Shown here: positions 1 through 7,129 of the stretch, one piece after another
Layout: each line of letters opens with the position of its first letter
Position numbering within the stretch: the stretch's first letter is position 1
Source of the DNA: JAFDXJ01 sp038257845
Lineage (GTDB): Bacteria; Bacteroidota; Bacteroidia; Chitinophagales; Chitinophagaceae
Direction of reading: 5' to 3'
Assembly (NCBI GenBank): GCA_038257845.1
Contig: JBBSQL010000047.1
Location: 1 to 21,084, forward strand
DNA length: 21,084 nt
The notes under the pieces: generated by a model
Database searches by the model: none
Seen by the model: only the letters and a program-made list of their open reading frames with translations
Told to the model about the DNA's origin: nothing
Program-made: the position numbers and the translations under genes

Positions 1-2216
1 AAAGTATTAAAGCGGTGAATGATGCTTATAAAAGTCATAAGATGATTGGCGTAATTTCCCAAAAAGACATCAACATTGAGGAACCCGGTTTCCAGGATCT
101 TTGCGAAGTGGGCACGGTCGCCAGGATCGTGAAACTGATCAAAATGCCGGATGGCGGAACAACCATCATTATACAAGGGAAAAAAAGATTTCGCATAGAA
201 AGTATCGTGGAAGAAGAACCTTATTTCAAAGCAAAAATTGAAATTTTAAAAGATGAAACAAAGCCGGGTGATGAAGACATCGAACCGTATATCAGTAGCA
301 TTAAAGAGATCGCTGCGCAGATCATTCATCTTTCGCCACAGATGCCCGCGGAAGCATCCATAATTTTAAAAAATATTGAAAGCCATTCTTTCTTAATAAA
401 TTTCGTCAGCAGTAATTTGAATTGCGGCATTGCAGAAAAGCAGGAATTATTGGAAACGCATAATTTAAAATTGCGCGCGGAAAAACTGGTGACCTTACTG
501 CATAAAGAATTGCAATTTGTAGAATTAAAAAATAAAGTAACTTCTAAAACCCGCACGGAGATTGACAAACAGCAGCGCGATTATTTTTTACAACAACAAT
601 TAAAAAGTATTAAAGATGAACTCGGAAGTGATCCGAATGATCGTGAGCTGACTGAAATGAAGAAAAAAGGAGAAGAAAAAAAATGGCCGGATACAGCCAA
701 AGCCGCGTTCAAATCGGGCATTGAAAAATTGGAGCGCATGCATTCCAGTACACCGGATTATTCACTTGTATATAATCACCTGGATCTCATGCTCGACCTG
801 CCCTGGGAAGAATATAGTATTGATAATTATGATTTAAAAAGAGCCGCAACGATTTTAGATGAAGATCATTATGGCATGAAAAAAATCAAAGAACGAATTC
901 TCGAATACCTCGCTGTTTTAAAATTGAAGGGTGATATGAAAAGCCCGATTCTTTGTTTTGTTGGTGCACCCGGAATTGGTAAAACATCTTTAGGAAAAAG
1001 TATTGCACATGCTTTGGGAAGAAAATATGCACGGTTAAGTTTGGGTGGTTTGCATGATGAAAGTGAAATTCGCGGCCACCGCAAAACCTATATTGGCGCG
1101 ATGCCCGGACGGATTTTGCAAAATATCCGCAAGGTGAAAACTTCGAATCCCGTAATTATTTTGGATGAGATAGATAAAGTGGGAAATGATTTTCGTGGTG
1201 ATCCTTCTTCTGCTTTACTCGAAGTTTTAGATCCCGAACAGAACAATAGTTTTTATGACAATTATTTGGAAATGGAATATGACCTGAGCAAGGTTTTATT
1301 TATAGCCACAGCAAATAATTTACAAAATATTCAGCCCGCATTGCGCGACCGTTTGGAGATCATTGACCTCAGTGGATACGCGGTGGAAGAAAAAATTCAA
1401 ATTGCAAAAAGACATTTGATACCACGACAAAAAGAAGCGCATGGTTTGGATAAGATCAATATCAAACTCAATGATAAGATTATACAAAAAGTGATAGAAA
1501 ATTATACACGTGAAAGCGGTGTACGTGAGCTGGATCGCAGGCTGGCTGCGATTATGCGCAACCAGGCGAAAGAAGTTGCCATGGGTAAAAAAATAAGCGC
1601 GAATCTTTCACTGCAAAGTGTAGAAAAAATATTAGGCAGGCAACGCTATACCAATGAAATTTATAAAACGGCGAATATTCCGGGCGTTGCTGTAGGACTT
1701 GCCTGGACCTATGTAGGCGGCGATATTTTATTTATTGAAACTGCATTGAGCGAAGGAAAAGGAGAATTAAAACTCACGGGGAATTTGGGCAATGTAATGA
1801 AAGAAAGTGCCACAACGGCTTATACGTATTTGCAGGTGAACGCCAAAAAATATGATATTGATCCCGCTATTTTCAGCAAAAAAAATGTACACGTACATGT
1901 GCCCGAAGGCGCTACGCCAAAGGACGGGCCGAGCGCCGGCATTACGATGTTCACTGCATTAGCAAGCGCTTTCACCGGGAGGCGGGTAAAGCCTTTTATT
2001 GCGATGACGGGAGAAATCACATTGCGCGGGCAGGTATTACCGGTAGGTGGATTAAAAGAAAAAGTCTTGGCCGCGAAACGCGCCGGACTGAAAAAAATAA
2101 TTCTTTGTGCCTTGAATGAAAAAGATATTTCAGAGATAAATCCCGACTTCATTGAAGGACTGGAATTTTTGTATGTAAAAACCATGCAGCAGGTATTAGA
2201 TTTGGCGCTGGAATAG
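1..2216 (+). CDS. lon: ATP-dependent protease Lon (3' part, start outside window)
   Basis: Lon is a cytoplasmic ATP-dependent serine protease that degrades misfolded and regulatory proteins. The frame is open to the left edge, and codons upstream of the GTG at 15 (reading SIKAV) continue the Lon N-terminal domain, so this is a 5'-truncated gene and the GTG is not the start. Counting residues from that GTG: substrate-binding LAN domain to about 170, a charged helical linker to about 265, the AAA+ module with Walker A GAPGIGKTS at 317-325 and Walker B VIILDEIDK at 380-388, then the C-terminal protease domain with catalytic Ser640 (in PKDGPSAGITM) and Lys683 (in LKEKVLAAKRAG). Their 43-residue spacing matches E. 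coli S679/K722. Walker A has GAPG where GPPG is usual, a mild change that keeps the GKT core. It ends at TAG 2214-2216, and no hairpin terminator is evident after it. Confidence 0.97.
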   Translation, partial: SIKAVNDAYKSHKMIGVISQKDINIEEPGFQDLCEVGTVARIVKLIKMPDGGTTIIIQGKKRFRIESIVEEEPYFKAKIEILKDETKPGDEDIEPYISSIKEIAAQIIHLSPQMPAEASIILKNIESHSFLINFVSSNLNCGIAEKQELLETHNLKLRAEKLVTLLHKELQFVELKNKVTSKTRTEIDKQQRDYFLQQQLKSIKDELGSDPNDRELTEMKKKGEEKKWPDTAKAAFKSGIEKLERMHSSTPDYSLVYNHLDLMLDLPWEEYSIDNYDLKRAATILDEDHYGMKKIKERILEYLAVLKLKGDMKSPILCFVGAPGIGKTSLGKSIAHALGRKYARLSLGGLHDESEIRGHRKTYIGAMPGRILQNIRKVKTSNPVIILDEIDKVGNDFRGDPSSALLEVLDPEQNNSFYDNYLEMEYDLSKVLFIATANNLQNIQPALRDRLEIIDLSGYAVEEKIQIAKRHLIPRQKEAHGLDKINIKLNDKIIQKVIENYTRESGVRELDRRLAAIMRNQAKEVAMGKKISANLSLQSVEKILGRQRYTNEIYKTANIPGVAVGLAWTYVGGDILFIETALSEGKGELKLTGNLGNVMKESATTAYTYLQVNAKKYDIDPAIFSKKNVHVHVPEGATPKDGPSAGITMFTALASAFTGRRVKPFIAMTGEITLRGQVLPVGGLKEKVLAAKRAGLKKIILCALNEKDISEINPDFIEGLEFLYVKTMQQVLDLALE

Positions 2217-2299
2217 GGGAAAATATTTTTTTAAAAAAAGTTGTAATTGAAGTTTTCTGCCGCCGCGTTGTCTCCCGATAAGCGCCTTTGCAGTTATTA

Positions 2300-2307
2300 T
2301 ATTTTTG
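2300..2307 (+). promoter_or_regulatory. Candidate -7 box (TATTTTTG)
   Basis: TATTTTTG fits the Bacteroidota -7 consensus TAnnTTTG and lies 56 bases before the ATG at 2364. No TTG lies at the usual distance of about 19 bases upstream, so only half of the promoter is recognisable. Confidence 0.3.
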
Positions 2308-2363
2308 GATTAAATAGTAGGAAGCACTACATTTATCAGTCACACACTTTAAAAATTACAATC

Positions 2364-2732
2364 ATGAAAAAATTATTGTCTCTTTTTATCATTACTGTAT
2401 TAATTATTTCAACAAGTAGTTTTACAAATATTATTCCTGGTCATAAACATGGGAACGATAAAAGAATTGAAGTTGTATTTAACCGTCAACTCGATTTTAA
2501 TGATCTCGTAAAAATTAAAATGGATCTTTCACAAAAAGGCATAACGATTAATTATAAATCATTGATTTTTGATGAAAACGGTCATTTACAAGCCATTCGT
2601 TTTTTTGTGGATTGTCATGATGGGTTTTCCGGGACTGCGGGTGATGAAAATCTTTCCAATCAAAGCAGGGTAGGGTTTTACCGCGATTATACGCCAGGAA
2701 CAAAGTTGCCTTTTGGAACAGGCGGAATTTGA
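2364..2732 (+). CDS. Small secreted protein of unknown function (122 aa)
   Basis: The ATG at 2364 is preferred over an upstream in-frame start at 2247 because it begins with a typical signal peptide: Met-Lys-Lys followed by a hydrophobic run to about residue 20 (SLFIITVLIISTSS). No lipobox cysteine is visible. The mature part is a single alpha/beta-looking domain with KGITINYKSLIFDENGHLQ in the middle, then VDCHDGFSG, and ends in a Gly-rich tail (FGTGGI). From memory, similar stretches occur at the C-terminus of Bacteroidota BlaR1/M56-like membrane proteins and in free-standing small secreted proteins, but I cannot check this. It has no clear operon partner: lon ends 147 bases upstream and the next gene is on the other strand. 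Function is not assigned. Confidence 0.75.
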   Translation: MKKLLSLFIITVLIISTSSFTNIIPGHKHGNDKRIEVVFNRQLDFNDLVKIKMDLSQKGITINYKSLIFDENGHLQAIRFFVDCHDGFSGTAGDENLSNQSRVGFYRDYTPGTKLPFGTGGI

Positions 2733-2770
2733 AAGTGATTTTGTAAAATGAAAGTTTTACTTTTTAAACT

Positions 2771-3036
2771 TTAAGGAAAATCTTTATAAATATCTTTTCT
2801 GTGTTCAAAAACAACAAAGAAAATTACTTTTTCTTCAATCTTGAGGCAATTCTGTAATCACCAATTCTTATCCGGTAATAAATATTGTATCCTTTTAATT
2901 TCTTAAGATTTTTTATTTCAGATAATTTTCCAGCACCTTCTGCCTGAATTATACATTCATAAATAGAACCTTTTAACTTCTTGTTTTGTAGTTTTTTAAG
3001 CTCTTTTAAAAATGATTCTTTGAATTGAACCTTCAT
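2771..3036 (-). pseudogene. RelE/ParE-family toxin, frameshifted near its C-terminus
   Basis: The open frame (3036 to 2824, 70 codons) begins like a RelE-type mRNA interferase: a basic N-terminal helix region, then IKNLKKLKGYNIYYRIRIGDYRI. It breaks off into ASRLKKK and a stop. The -1 frame immediately continues with IEEKVIFF and then HRKDIYKDFP, ending at TAA 2773-2771. This is exactly the end expected of the family and carries the HRKDIY segment that holds active-site residues in RelE. Restoring one G at about 2847 gives GDYRIGLKIEEKVIFF and an 88-aa protein of normal length. The start ATG overlaps the antitoxin stop by 4 bases, as usual for co-translated pairs. It could be a fresh pseudogene, a base-calling error or, less likely, a frameshift-decoded gene. 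Family call is strong; functional state is uncertain. Confidence 0.85.
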
Positions 3037-3230
3037 TTGTCTAAGGCTTTCATGATTTCATTGCGTTGAACATTTTTGGATTTCATTCCGGATTCAATCT
3101 TTTGAGCAAGTTGCCAATCTTCAACTTCAACTTTTGTTAATGATTTTGCAGACATTCCCATTTTCTTTGCAAGTGATACGAGAAGTGTGACATCCGATTT
3201 TTTTTTCACATTTATTAAAACAGCTTCCAT
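3033..3230 (-). CDS. Antitoxin of the RelE-type pair (65 aa)
   Basis: A small acidic/basic protein directly upstream of and overlapping the toxin by ATGA, the arrangement of type II antitoxin-toxin operons. The N-terminal part (MEAVLINVKKKSDVTLLVSL) looks like a short strand plus helix. The middle AKKMGMSAKSLTKVEVED and the C-terminal helix ending in EIMKALDK match, from memory, a family of small Bacteroidota antitoxins that always precede RelE-like toxins. Antitoxins of this type bind the toxin through their C-terminal half and often repress their own promoter. A nested inverted repeat at 3255-3309 lies just upstream and is a plausible operator. The frame is intact, unlike its toxin partner. 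Confidence 0.75.
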   Translation of the reverse strand: MEAVLINVKKKSDVTLLVSLAKKMGMSAKSLTKVEVEDWQLAQKIESGMKSKNVQRNEIMKALDK

Positions 3231-3254
3231 GTCATGAAATTTATTTTACGAATT

Positions 3255-3309
3255 TATACAAAAATGTAAACTATTTTTAAGTTTTACATATTTTATAATA
3301 ATTTGTATA
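3255..3309. promoter_or_regulatory. Nested inverted repeat, candidate antitoxin operator
   Basis: Outer arms TATACAAA (3255-3262) and TTTGTATA (3302-3309) enclose inner arms ATGTAAA (3264-3270) and TTTACAT (3283-3289), all perfect. The element lies 25 bases upstream of the antitoxin ATG (3230, minus strand), where autorepressing antitoxins usually bind. The surroundings are AT-rich, so chance inverted repeats are easier here. Confidence 0.45.
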
Positions 3310-3435
3310 TTTAGAAGTAGTATTTTATTAAAAAAGTATCATATTTAAACTAGTTAGTCCAATGCGTTCCTTTTTAGAAGCATTTAATAAGTCTTTCATT
3401 AAATAATAAAATCAAATGAGTTGACATTTATTCAT

Positions 3436-3443
3436 TAAATTTG
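3436..3443 (+). promoter_or_regulatory. Candidate -7 box (TAAATTTG) abutting a start codon
   Basis: TAAATTTG is a perfect TAnnTTTG match ending 4 bases before the ATG at 3448. If used at the usual spacing, transcription would begin on or next to the start codon, giving a leaderless mRNA. A TTG at 3421-3423 is closer than the usual upstream element. Confidence 0.3.
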
Positions 3444-3447
3444 GTTT

Positions 3448-3690
3448 ATGAATCTTCAGGAAATTATTACTATAGATGAAGAAATATTAGGAGGTCAACC
3501 TGTTTTTAAAGGTACGCGCGTTCCTGTTGAAAGTTTGTTTGATCATTTGGAAGCTGGGGTGTCATTAAATGAATTTCTGGATGATTTTCCCACCGTTTCC
3601 CGGGAAAACGCAGTTGCCGTATTAAACCTTGCTAATAAAATTATTTCTTCAAAAGATATATCGGATTTGTATGCGACTTCTGTTAGATGA
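3448..3690 (+). CDS. DUF433-domain antitoxin (80 aa)
   Basis: The DUF433 signature ILGGQPVFKGTRVPV is at about residues 13-27, followed by a helical winged-helix-like stretch (LFDHLEAGVSLNEFLDDFP) and a C-terminal helix (ENAVAVLNLANKI). DUF433 proteins are small DNA-binding-like proteins that are usually encoded just before a PIN-like DUF5615 protein and are regarded as the antitoxin of that pair. The same pairing is seen here: the downstream frame begins inside this gene, overlapping it by 20 bases, which suggests translational coupling. Length is normal for the family and no damage is visible. Confidence 0.85.
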   Translation: MNLQEIITIDEEILGGQPVFKGTRVPVESLFDHLEAGVSLNEFLDDFPTVSRENAVAVLNLANKIISSKDISDLYATSVR

Positions 3691-3996
3691 AAATTCACCA
3701 AAACATCTAAAACAGGATTTCCCGGAACATGAAATTTATACTGTTCGGGAAAAGCGATGGAATGGAATTAAAAATGGCGATCTTCTCAAACGCATGATAG
3801 ATAATAATTTTGACGCTCTTTTAACCTATGATAAAAATTTACAGCATCAGCAAAATTTTTTGAAATACTCATAACAGTTTTTGTATTGTCTGCAAAAATT
3901 AATCAATATAAGGAAATGAAAAATTTAGTATCAAAAATAAATGAACTTTTAAACACTGAACATCTCCCACCAGGACCGATTATCATTTCAGTATAA
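3671..3996 (+). pseudogene. DUF5615 PIN-like toxin, frameshifted in its C-terminal third
   Basis: The start at 3671 gives the family N-terminus MRLLLDENSPKHLKQDFPEH with the Asp-Glu pair of the PIN-like active site, and a second acidic site in ALLTYDKNLQHQQNF. The frame stops at 3872-3874 after 67 residues, whereas the family is about 105-115 residues. The -1 frame, from 3871, continues without a stop as ITVFVLSAKINQYKEM, then LVSKINELL, and PPGPIIISV, ending at TAA 3994-3996. This is the expected family ending. One inserted base at about 3869-3871 would restore a 108-aa protein. The protein is inferred to be the ribonuclease-like toxin paired with the DUF433 antitoxin. The remaining 3' sequence is not decayed, so the break is recent, an assembly error, or bypassed in translation. 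Confidence 0.85.
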
Positions 3997-4051
3997 TAAT
4001 ATTTATGACTCAAAAATAATTTCATATCAATATATCTTTAACTAACCAATT

Positions 4052-4333
4052 ATGAAATATGGAATCTTTGTTGTTACCTGGTGTATTATACTATTTTGCT
4101 TATTTTTTGGCAGCGAAGTTCACTTAAACTATCCATATTTTTCAATCCATATACACGACACTTATTTTGAGTTTTATTTTTGGACTTTTATTTTAATTGC
4201 ACTCTTTTTCCTTTTCTTTATTTTTAGCCTTACTGCTGCATTGACTTCAAAATTTCGGAAAAAGATTTTTAATATTTTTTTATTTTGCAGTACTATCAGC
4301 GTAGTTATTTGTTTTTTATATATAAAAAATTAG
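4052..4333 (+). CDS. Small membrane protein with HDTYF motif (93 aa)
   Basis: Three hydrophobic segments are predicted by eye at about residues 3-20, 42-67 and 72-90, separated by a polar IHIHDTYFEFYF stretch at about residues 32-43. The last helix is preceded by a basic turn (SKFRKKI), suggesting an inner-membrane protein. The HDTYF motif resembles the segment before the heme-ligand helix of cytochrome c oxidase subunit I (HDTYYVVAHFHY), but the heme-ligand histidines are absent here. Small Bacteroidota membrane proteins with HDTYF recur in my memory, without known function. It sits alone between the toxin-antitoxin island and the LptF/G-like gene. The composition is rich in Phe and Ile. It is probably a real gene, with no assigned role. 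Confidence 0.65.
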   Translation: MKYGIFVVTWCIILFCLFFGSEVHLNYPYFSIHIHDTYFEFYFWTFILIALFFLFFIFSLTAALTSKFRKKIFNIFLFCSTISVVICFLYIKN

Positions 4334-4424
4334 CAGGCGCTAAATGTGAATATTAACCTAACCTGAAATAATATTCCAAAAGACCTCTTGTTGTTAAACA
4401 CAAAATTCAATACTCCAAATCATG

Positions 4425-4432
4425 TATTTTTG
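4425..4432 (+). promoter_or_regulatory. Candidate -7 box (TATTTTTG) for the LptF/G-like gene
   Basis: TATTTTTG fits TAnnTTTG and lies 36 bases before the preferred ATG at 4469, which supports that ATG over the TTG at 4388. No convincing upstream -33 element is visible. Confidence 0.3.
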
Positions 4433-4468
4433 ACTTTTTATAAAAAGGAAGCTGCAGCGCAGCAATGC

Positions 4469-5560
4469 ATGAAAAAGATTGACCGCTACATACTCAAAAA
4501 ATATTTCACCACCTTTTTCTTTGCTATATTTCTGTTTACCGTGATTGCCGTTGCCGTGGATGTGAGTGAAAAAACGGATGATTTTGTGAGATCCGGACTG
4601 GGTGCAATGCAGATAATCCAGCAATATTATATTGCCTTTATTCCTTACATAATTGCGCTTTTATTTCCCTTATTCGTTTTTATTTCTGTAATATTCTTCA
4701 CTTCCAAAATGGCGGGAAACAGTGAAATAGTTGCGATTATCGCGGGCGGTGCAAGTTATAACCGATTTCTTCGTCCGTACCTGCTGGGTGGACTTTCACT
4801 TGGTTTGCTTTTACTGTTGATGGTCAATTTTATCATACCAAAAGCAAATGATGTCCGCACCACTTTTGAAGCTGTCTATGTAGATCGAAATTCTTCCTAC
4901 GATCCATTGCAGCCCGTGACTAATACCATTTATTTTCGCATTGATTCATTTACATACGCCGGTATACGCAATTATGATACTTCCACAAAAACTGGTACTG
5001 TATTTTTCATGGATAGGGTAAAAGGGCAGGCGCTCGTGTATAATCTTCGCGCGGATAATATCAAATGGGATACGGCCATTAATAAATGGGTTTTGCAAAA
5101 CGCTTTTGAAAGAACGATTAATGGCCTGAAAGAAAATATCACAACCACGCGAAAAAAAACCATGAATTTTAATTTCCAGCCATTTGATCTCAGTCGGGAT
5201 GATTATGCAAAAGATAAATTGGCCACACCACAGCTCACATCCTTTATTCAATTGGAAGAATTACGAGGCTCTGAAAATGTAAATGCACTAAAAATTGAAA
5301 AGTACCGGAGAATGGCCACACCACTTGCCGTAGTTATTCTTACACTCATCGGTGCAATCATCGCGAGTAAAAGAGCGCGCGGAGGAAGTGGCGCACACCT
5401 GGCCATGGGTTTTGTACTAGCTGCCATATTTATTTTAATGGACCGTTTCTCTACCATCTTTTCTACAAAAGGAAACCTGCCCCCGGAAATAGCTGCCTGG
5501 ATACCGGATCTGGTTTTTATAGTTGTCGCCTATTTTTTATATAGGAAAGCCGCGAAATAA
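4469..5560 (+). CDS. LptF/LptG (YjgP/YjgQ) family permease of the LPS exporter (363 aa)
   Basis: This is a transmembrane subunit of the LptB2FG ABC transporter, which extracts lipopolysaccharide from the inner membrane and passes it to LptC/LptA. The ATG at 4469 gives MKKIDRYILKKYFTTFFFAI, the usual family N-terminus. A longer frame from TTG 4388 adds 27 residues that do not look like the family. Helices are visible at about 12-35, 55-80 and 98-122 (from this ATG), then a soluble beta-rich periplasmic domain to about 265, then three more helices to the end, matching the six-helix fold with a central jellyroll. LAVVILTLIGAIIASKRARGG in the second half is typical. I cannot distinguish LptF from LptG by eye, and the partner permease is not in the window. 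It appears monocistronic. Confidence 0.9.
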   Translation: MKKIDRYILKKYFTTFFFAIFLFTVIAVAVDVSEKTDDFVRSGLGAMQIIQQYYIAFIPYIIALLFPLFVFISVIFFTSKMAGNSEIVAIIAGGASYNRFLRPYLLGGLSLGLLLLLMVNFIIPKANDVRTTFEAVYVDRNSSYDPLQPVTNTIYFRIDSFTYAGIRNYDTSTKTGTVFFMDRVKGQALVYNLRADNIKWDTAINKWVLQNAFERTINGLKENITTTRKKTMNFNFQPFDLSRDDYAKDKLATPQLTSFIQLEELRGSENVNALKIEKYRRMATPLAVVILTLIGAIIASKRARGGSGAHLAMGFVLAAIFILMDRFSTIFSTKGNLPPEIAAWIPDLVFIVVAYFLYRKAAK

Positions 5561-5738
5561 ACATAGCAGTCTCAAAGATCATAGAGATGAATGCACTGTT
5601 TCTATTGGAATAGAGATAACGAAGTTGAAGAGAATTTGAAAAGCCGGAGTCAAAAATATTTTATATTATTTTCTGTTGACTTTTTTTTGCAATCTTCTTT
5701 TTTTACCTTTACACCCATTACATACCGGGTTTATTAAA

Positions 5739-5765
5739 GAGGGGGAATTCCCCGGCCCCTCCGGG
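5739..5765 (+). promoter_or_regulatory. GC-rich self-complementary leader before citrate synthase
   Basis: Just upstream of the citrate synthase ATG (5789), an otherwise AT-rich leader contains the perfect 12-bp palindrome GGGGAATTCCCC (5742-5753). Overlapping it are alternative pairs: GAGGGG (5739-5744) with CCCCTC (5756-5761), and CCCGG (5751-5755) with CCGGG (5761-5765). These mutually exclusive stems could shape translation, but no ligand or regulator is recognisable. Confidence 0.35.
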
Positions 5766-5788
5766 TAAACTCACAAAACACTTACTAC

Positions 5789-7114
5789 ATGGGTATATTG
5801 AAAGACCGCTTTGAGGCCAAAGCTGCAACACAGATCAAAGAAATTAAAAAAATTCTCGCCGAACATGGAGATAAAAAGATCGGGGAAGTAAAACTATCCC
5901 AAATCTACCAGGGTATGCGCGGTATGACCGGACTGGTTACTGAAACCAGTCTCCTTGATCCTCAAAAAGGTATCCGCTTCCGTGGTTATACGATCCCTGA
6001 ACTCCGGGAAAAATTACCTAAGTCTGCCAAAGGTTCTGAACCATTGCCCGAAGGTTTGTTTTATTTAATGCTGGTTGGTGAATTGCCCACCCCGGAGGAT
6101 ACCGCTTATATCACGTCCATCTTTCAAAGACGCAGTCATGTACCCAGTCATGTATTTGAAACCATTGATGCCTTACCATTGACGGCGCATCCTATGACCA
6201 TGTTCGTGACCGGCGTAATGGCCTTACAAACTGAAAGCTATTTTACCAAAGCCTATGCTGAGGGGATGAATAAAAAAGATTATTGGGATCCAACATTTGA
6301 TGATGTCATCATTTTGATCGCCAGGCTCCCGCGGATAGCAGCTTATATATACAGGCGGAAATATAAAAACAACGAACATATTCAACCAAATGGTTTGCTG
6401 GACTGGTCCGGAAACCTCGCACACATGATGGGCTTCAATGACCACGGTTTCCGTGAACTCATGCGTTTATACATGACCATTCATGCAGACCATGAAGGTG
6501 GAAATGTCTCCGCCCATACCACGCATTTGGTAGGTTCCGCATTGAGTGATCCGTACCTGAGTTATGCAGCAGGCATGAATGGTTTGGCCGGGCCATTGCA
6601 CGGACTTGCCAACCAGGAAGTGATCAAATGGGTGTTTGAAATGCAAAAAGAATTAGGCTCAGATGAACCAACAAAAGCACAGATCGGTGATTATGTACGC
6701 AAGACCCTGGCGGCAGGAAAAGTAGTTCCGGGTTATGGCCACGCAGTTTTGCGCAAAACAGATCCACGCTTTATTGCACAAATGGAATTTGGTAAAAAGC
6801 ATTTGCCCGATGATAAATTGGTGAATACCATCTGGCGCATTTATGAAACTGTGCCGCCGATTCTTAAAACCATTGGTAAAATAAAAAATCCATGGCCAAA
6901 TGTAGATGCGCATAGCGGCGCATTGCTCGTGCATTACGGCCTGGTGGAATATGAATTTTATACCGTATTATTTGCCATCAGCCGTTCATTGGGTGTTATG
7001 GCCAGCCTGCTTTGGGATCGTATCCTCGGTTTGCCGCTCGAACGCCCTAAGAGTGTGACTACGGCTGCTGTGAAGCGCTGGATAAATGGCAAAGACACGA
7101 TTTGGGGAGATTAA
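5789..7114 (+). CDS. gltA: Citrate synthase, eukaryote-like type (441 aa)
   Basis: It condenses oxaloacetate with acetyl-CoA to citrate at the entry of the TCA cycle, in the cytoplasm. The length and N-terminal region (LSQIYQGMRGMTGLVTETS, then GIRFRGYTIPEL) resemble the mitochondrial citrate synthase clade rather than the usual hexameric bacterial GltA. The catalytic triad is present: His271 in GPLHGLANQEV, His318 in VPGYGHAVLRKTDPR, and Asp373 in NVDAHSGALL. These correspond to H274, H320 and D375 of the pig enzyme. The protein is full length, starts at the first ATG of the frame, and is followed after 15 bases by a DUF1801-like gene, so the two probably share a transcript. The symbol gltA is given by function; some annotations leave this clade unnamed. 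Confidence 0.96.
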   Translation: MGILKDRFEAKAATQIKEIKKILAEHGDKKIGEVKLSQIYQGMRGMTGLVTETSLLDPQKGIRFRGYTIPELREKLPKSAKGSEPLPEGLFYLMLVGELPTPEDTAYITSIFQRRSHVPSHVFETIDALPLTAHPMTMFVTGVMALQTESYFTKAYAEGMNKKDYWDPTFDDVIILIARLPRIAAYIYRRKYKNNEHIQPNGLLDWSGNLAHMMGFNDHGFRELMRLYMTIHADHEGGNVSAHTTHLVGSALSDPYLSYAAGMNGLAGPLHGLANQEVIKWVFEMQKELGSDEPTKAQIGDYVRKTLAAGKVVPGYGHAVLRKTDPRFIAQMEFGKKHLPDDKLVNTIWRIYETVPPILKTIGKIKNPWPNVDAHSGALLVHYGLVEYEFYTVLFAISRSLGVMASLLWDRILGLPLERPKSVTTAAVKRWINGKDTIWGD

Positions 7115-7129
7115 TTTTTATAAAAAAAT

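Noticed and set aside
2247..2363. N-terminal extension of the small secreted protein
   Set aside because: It would bury the signal peptide that begins at ATG 2364 and contains a candidate -7 box.
4388..4468. N-terminal extension of the LptF/G-like protein from TTG 4388
   Set aside because: The extra 27 residues do not resemble the family, and a -7-like box lies inside the stretch. ATG 4469 gives the usual N-terminus.
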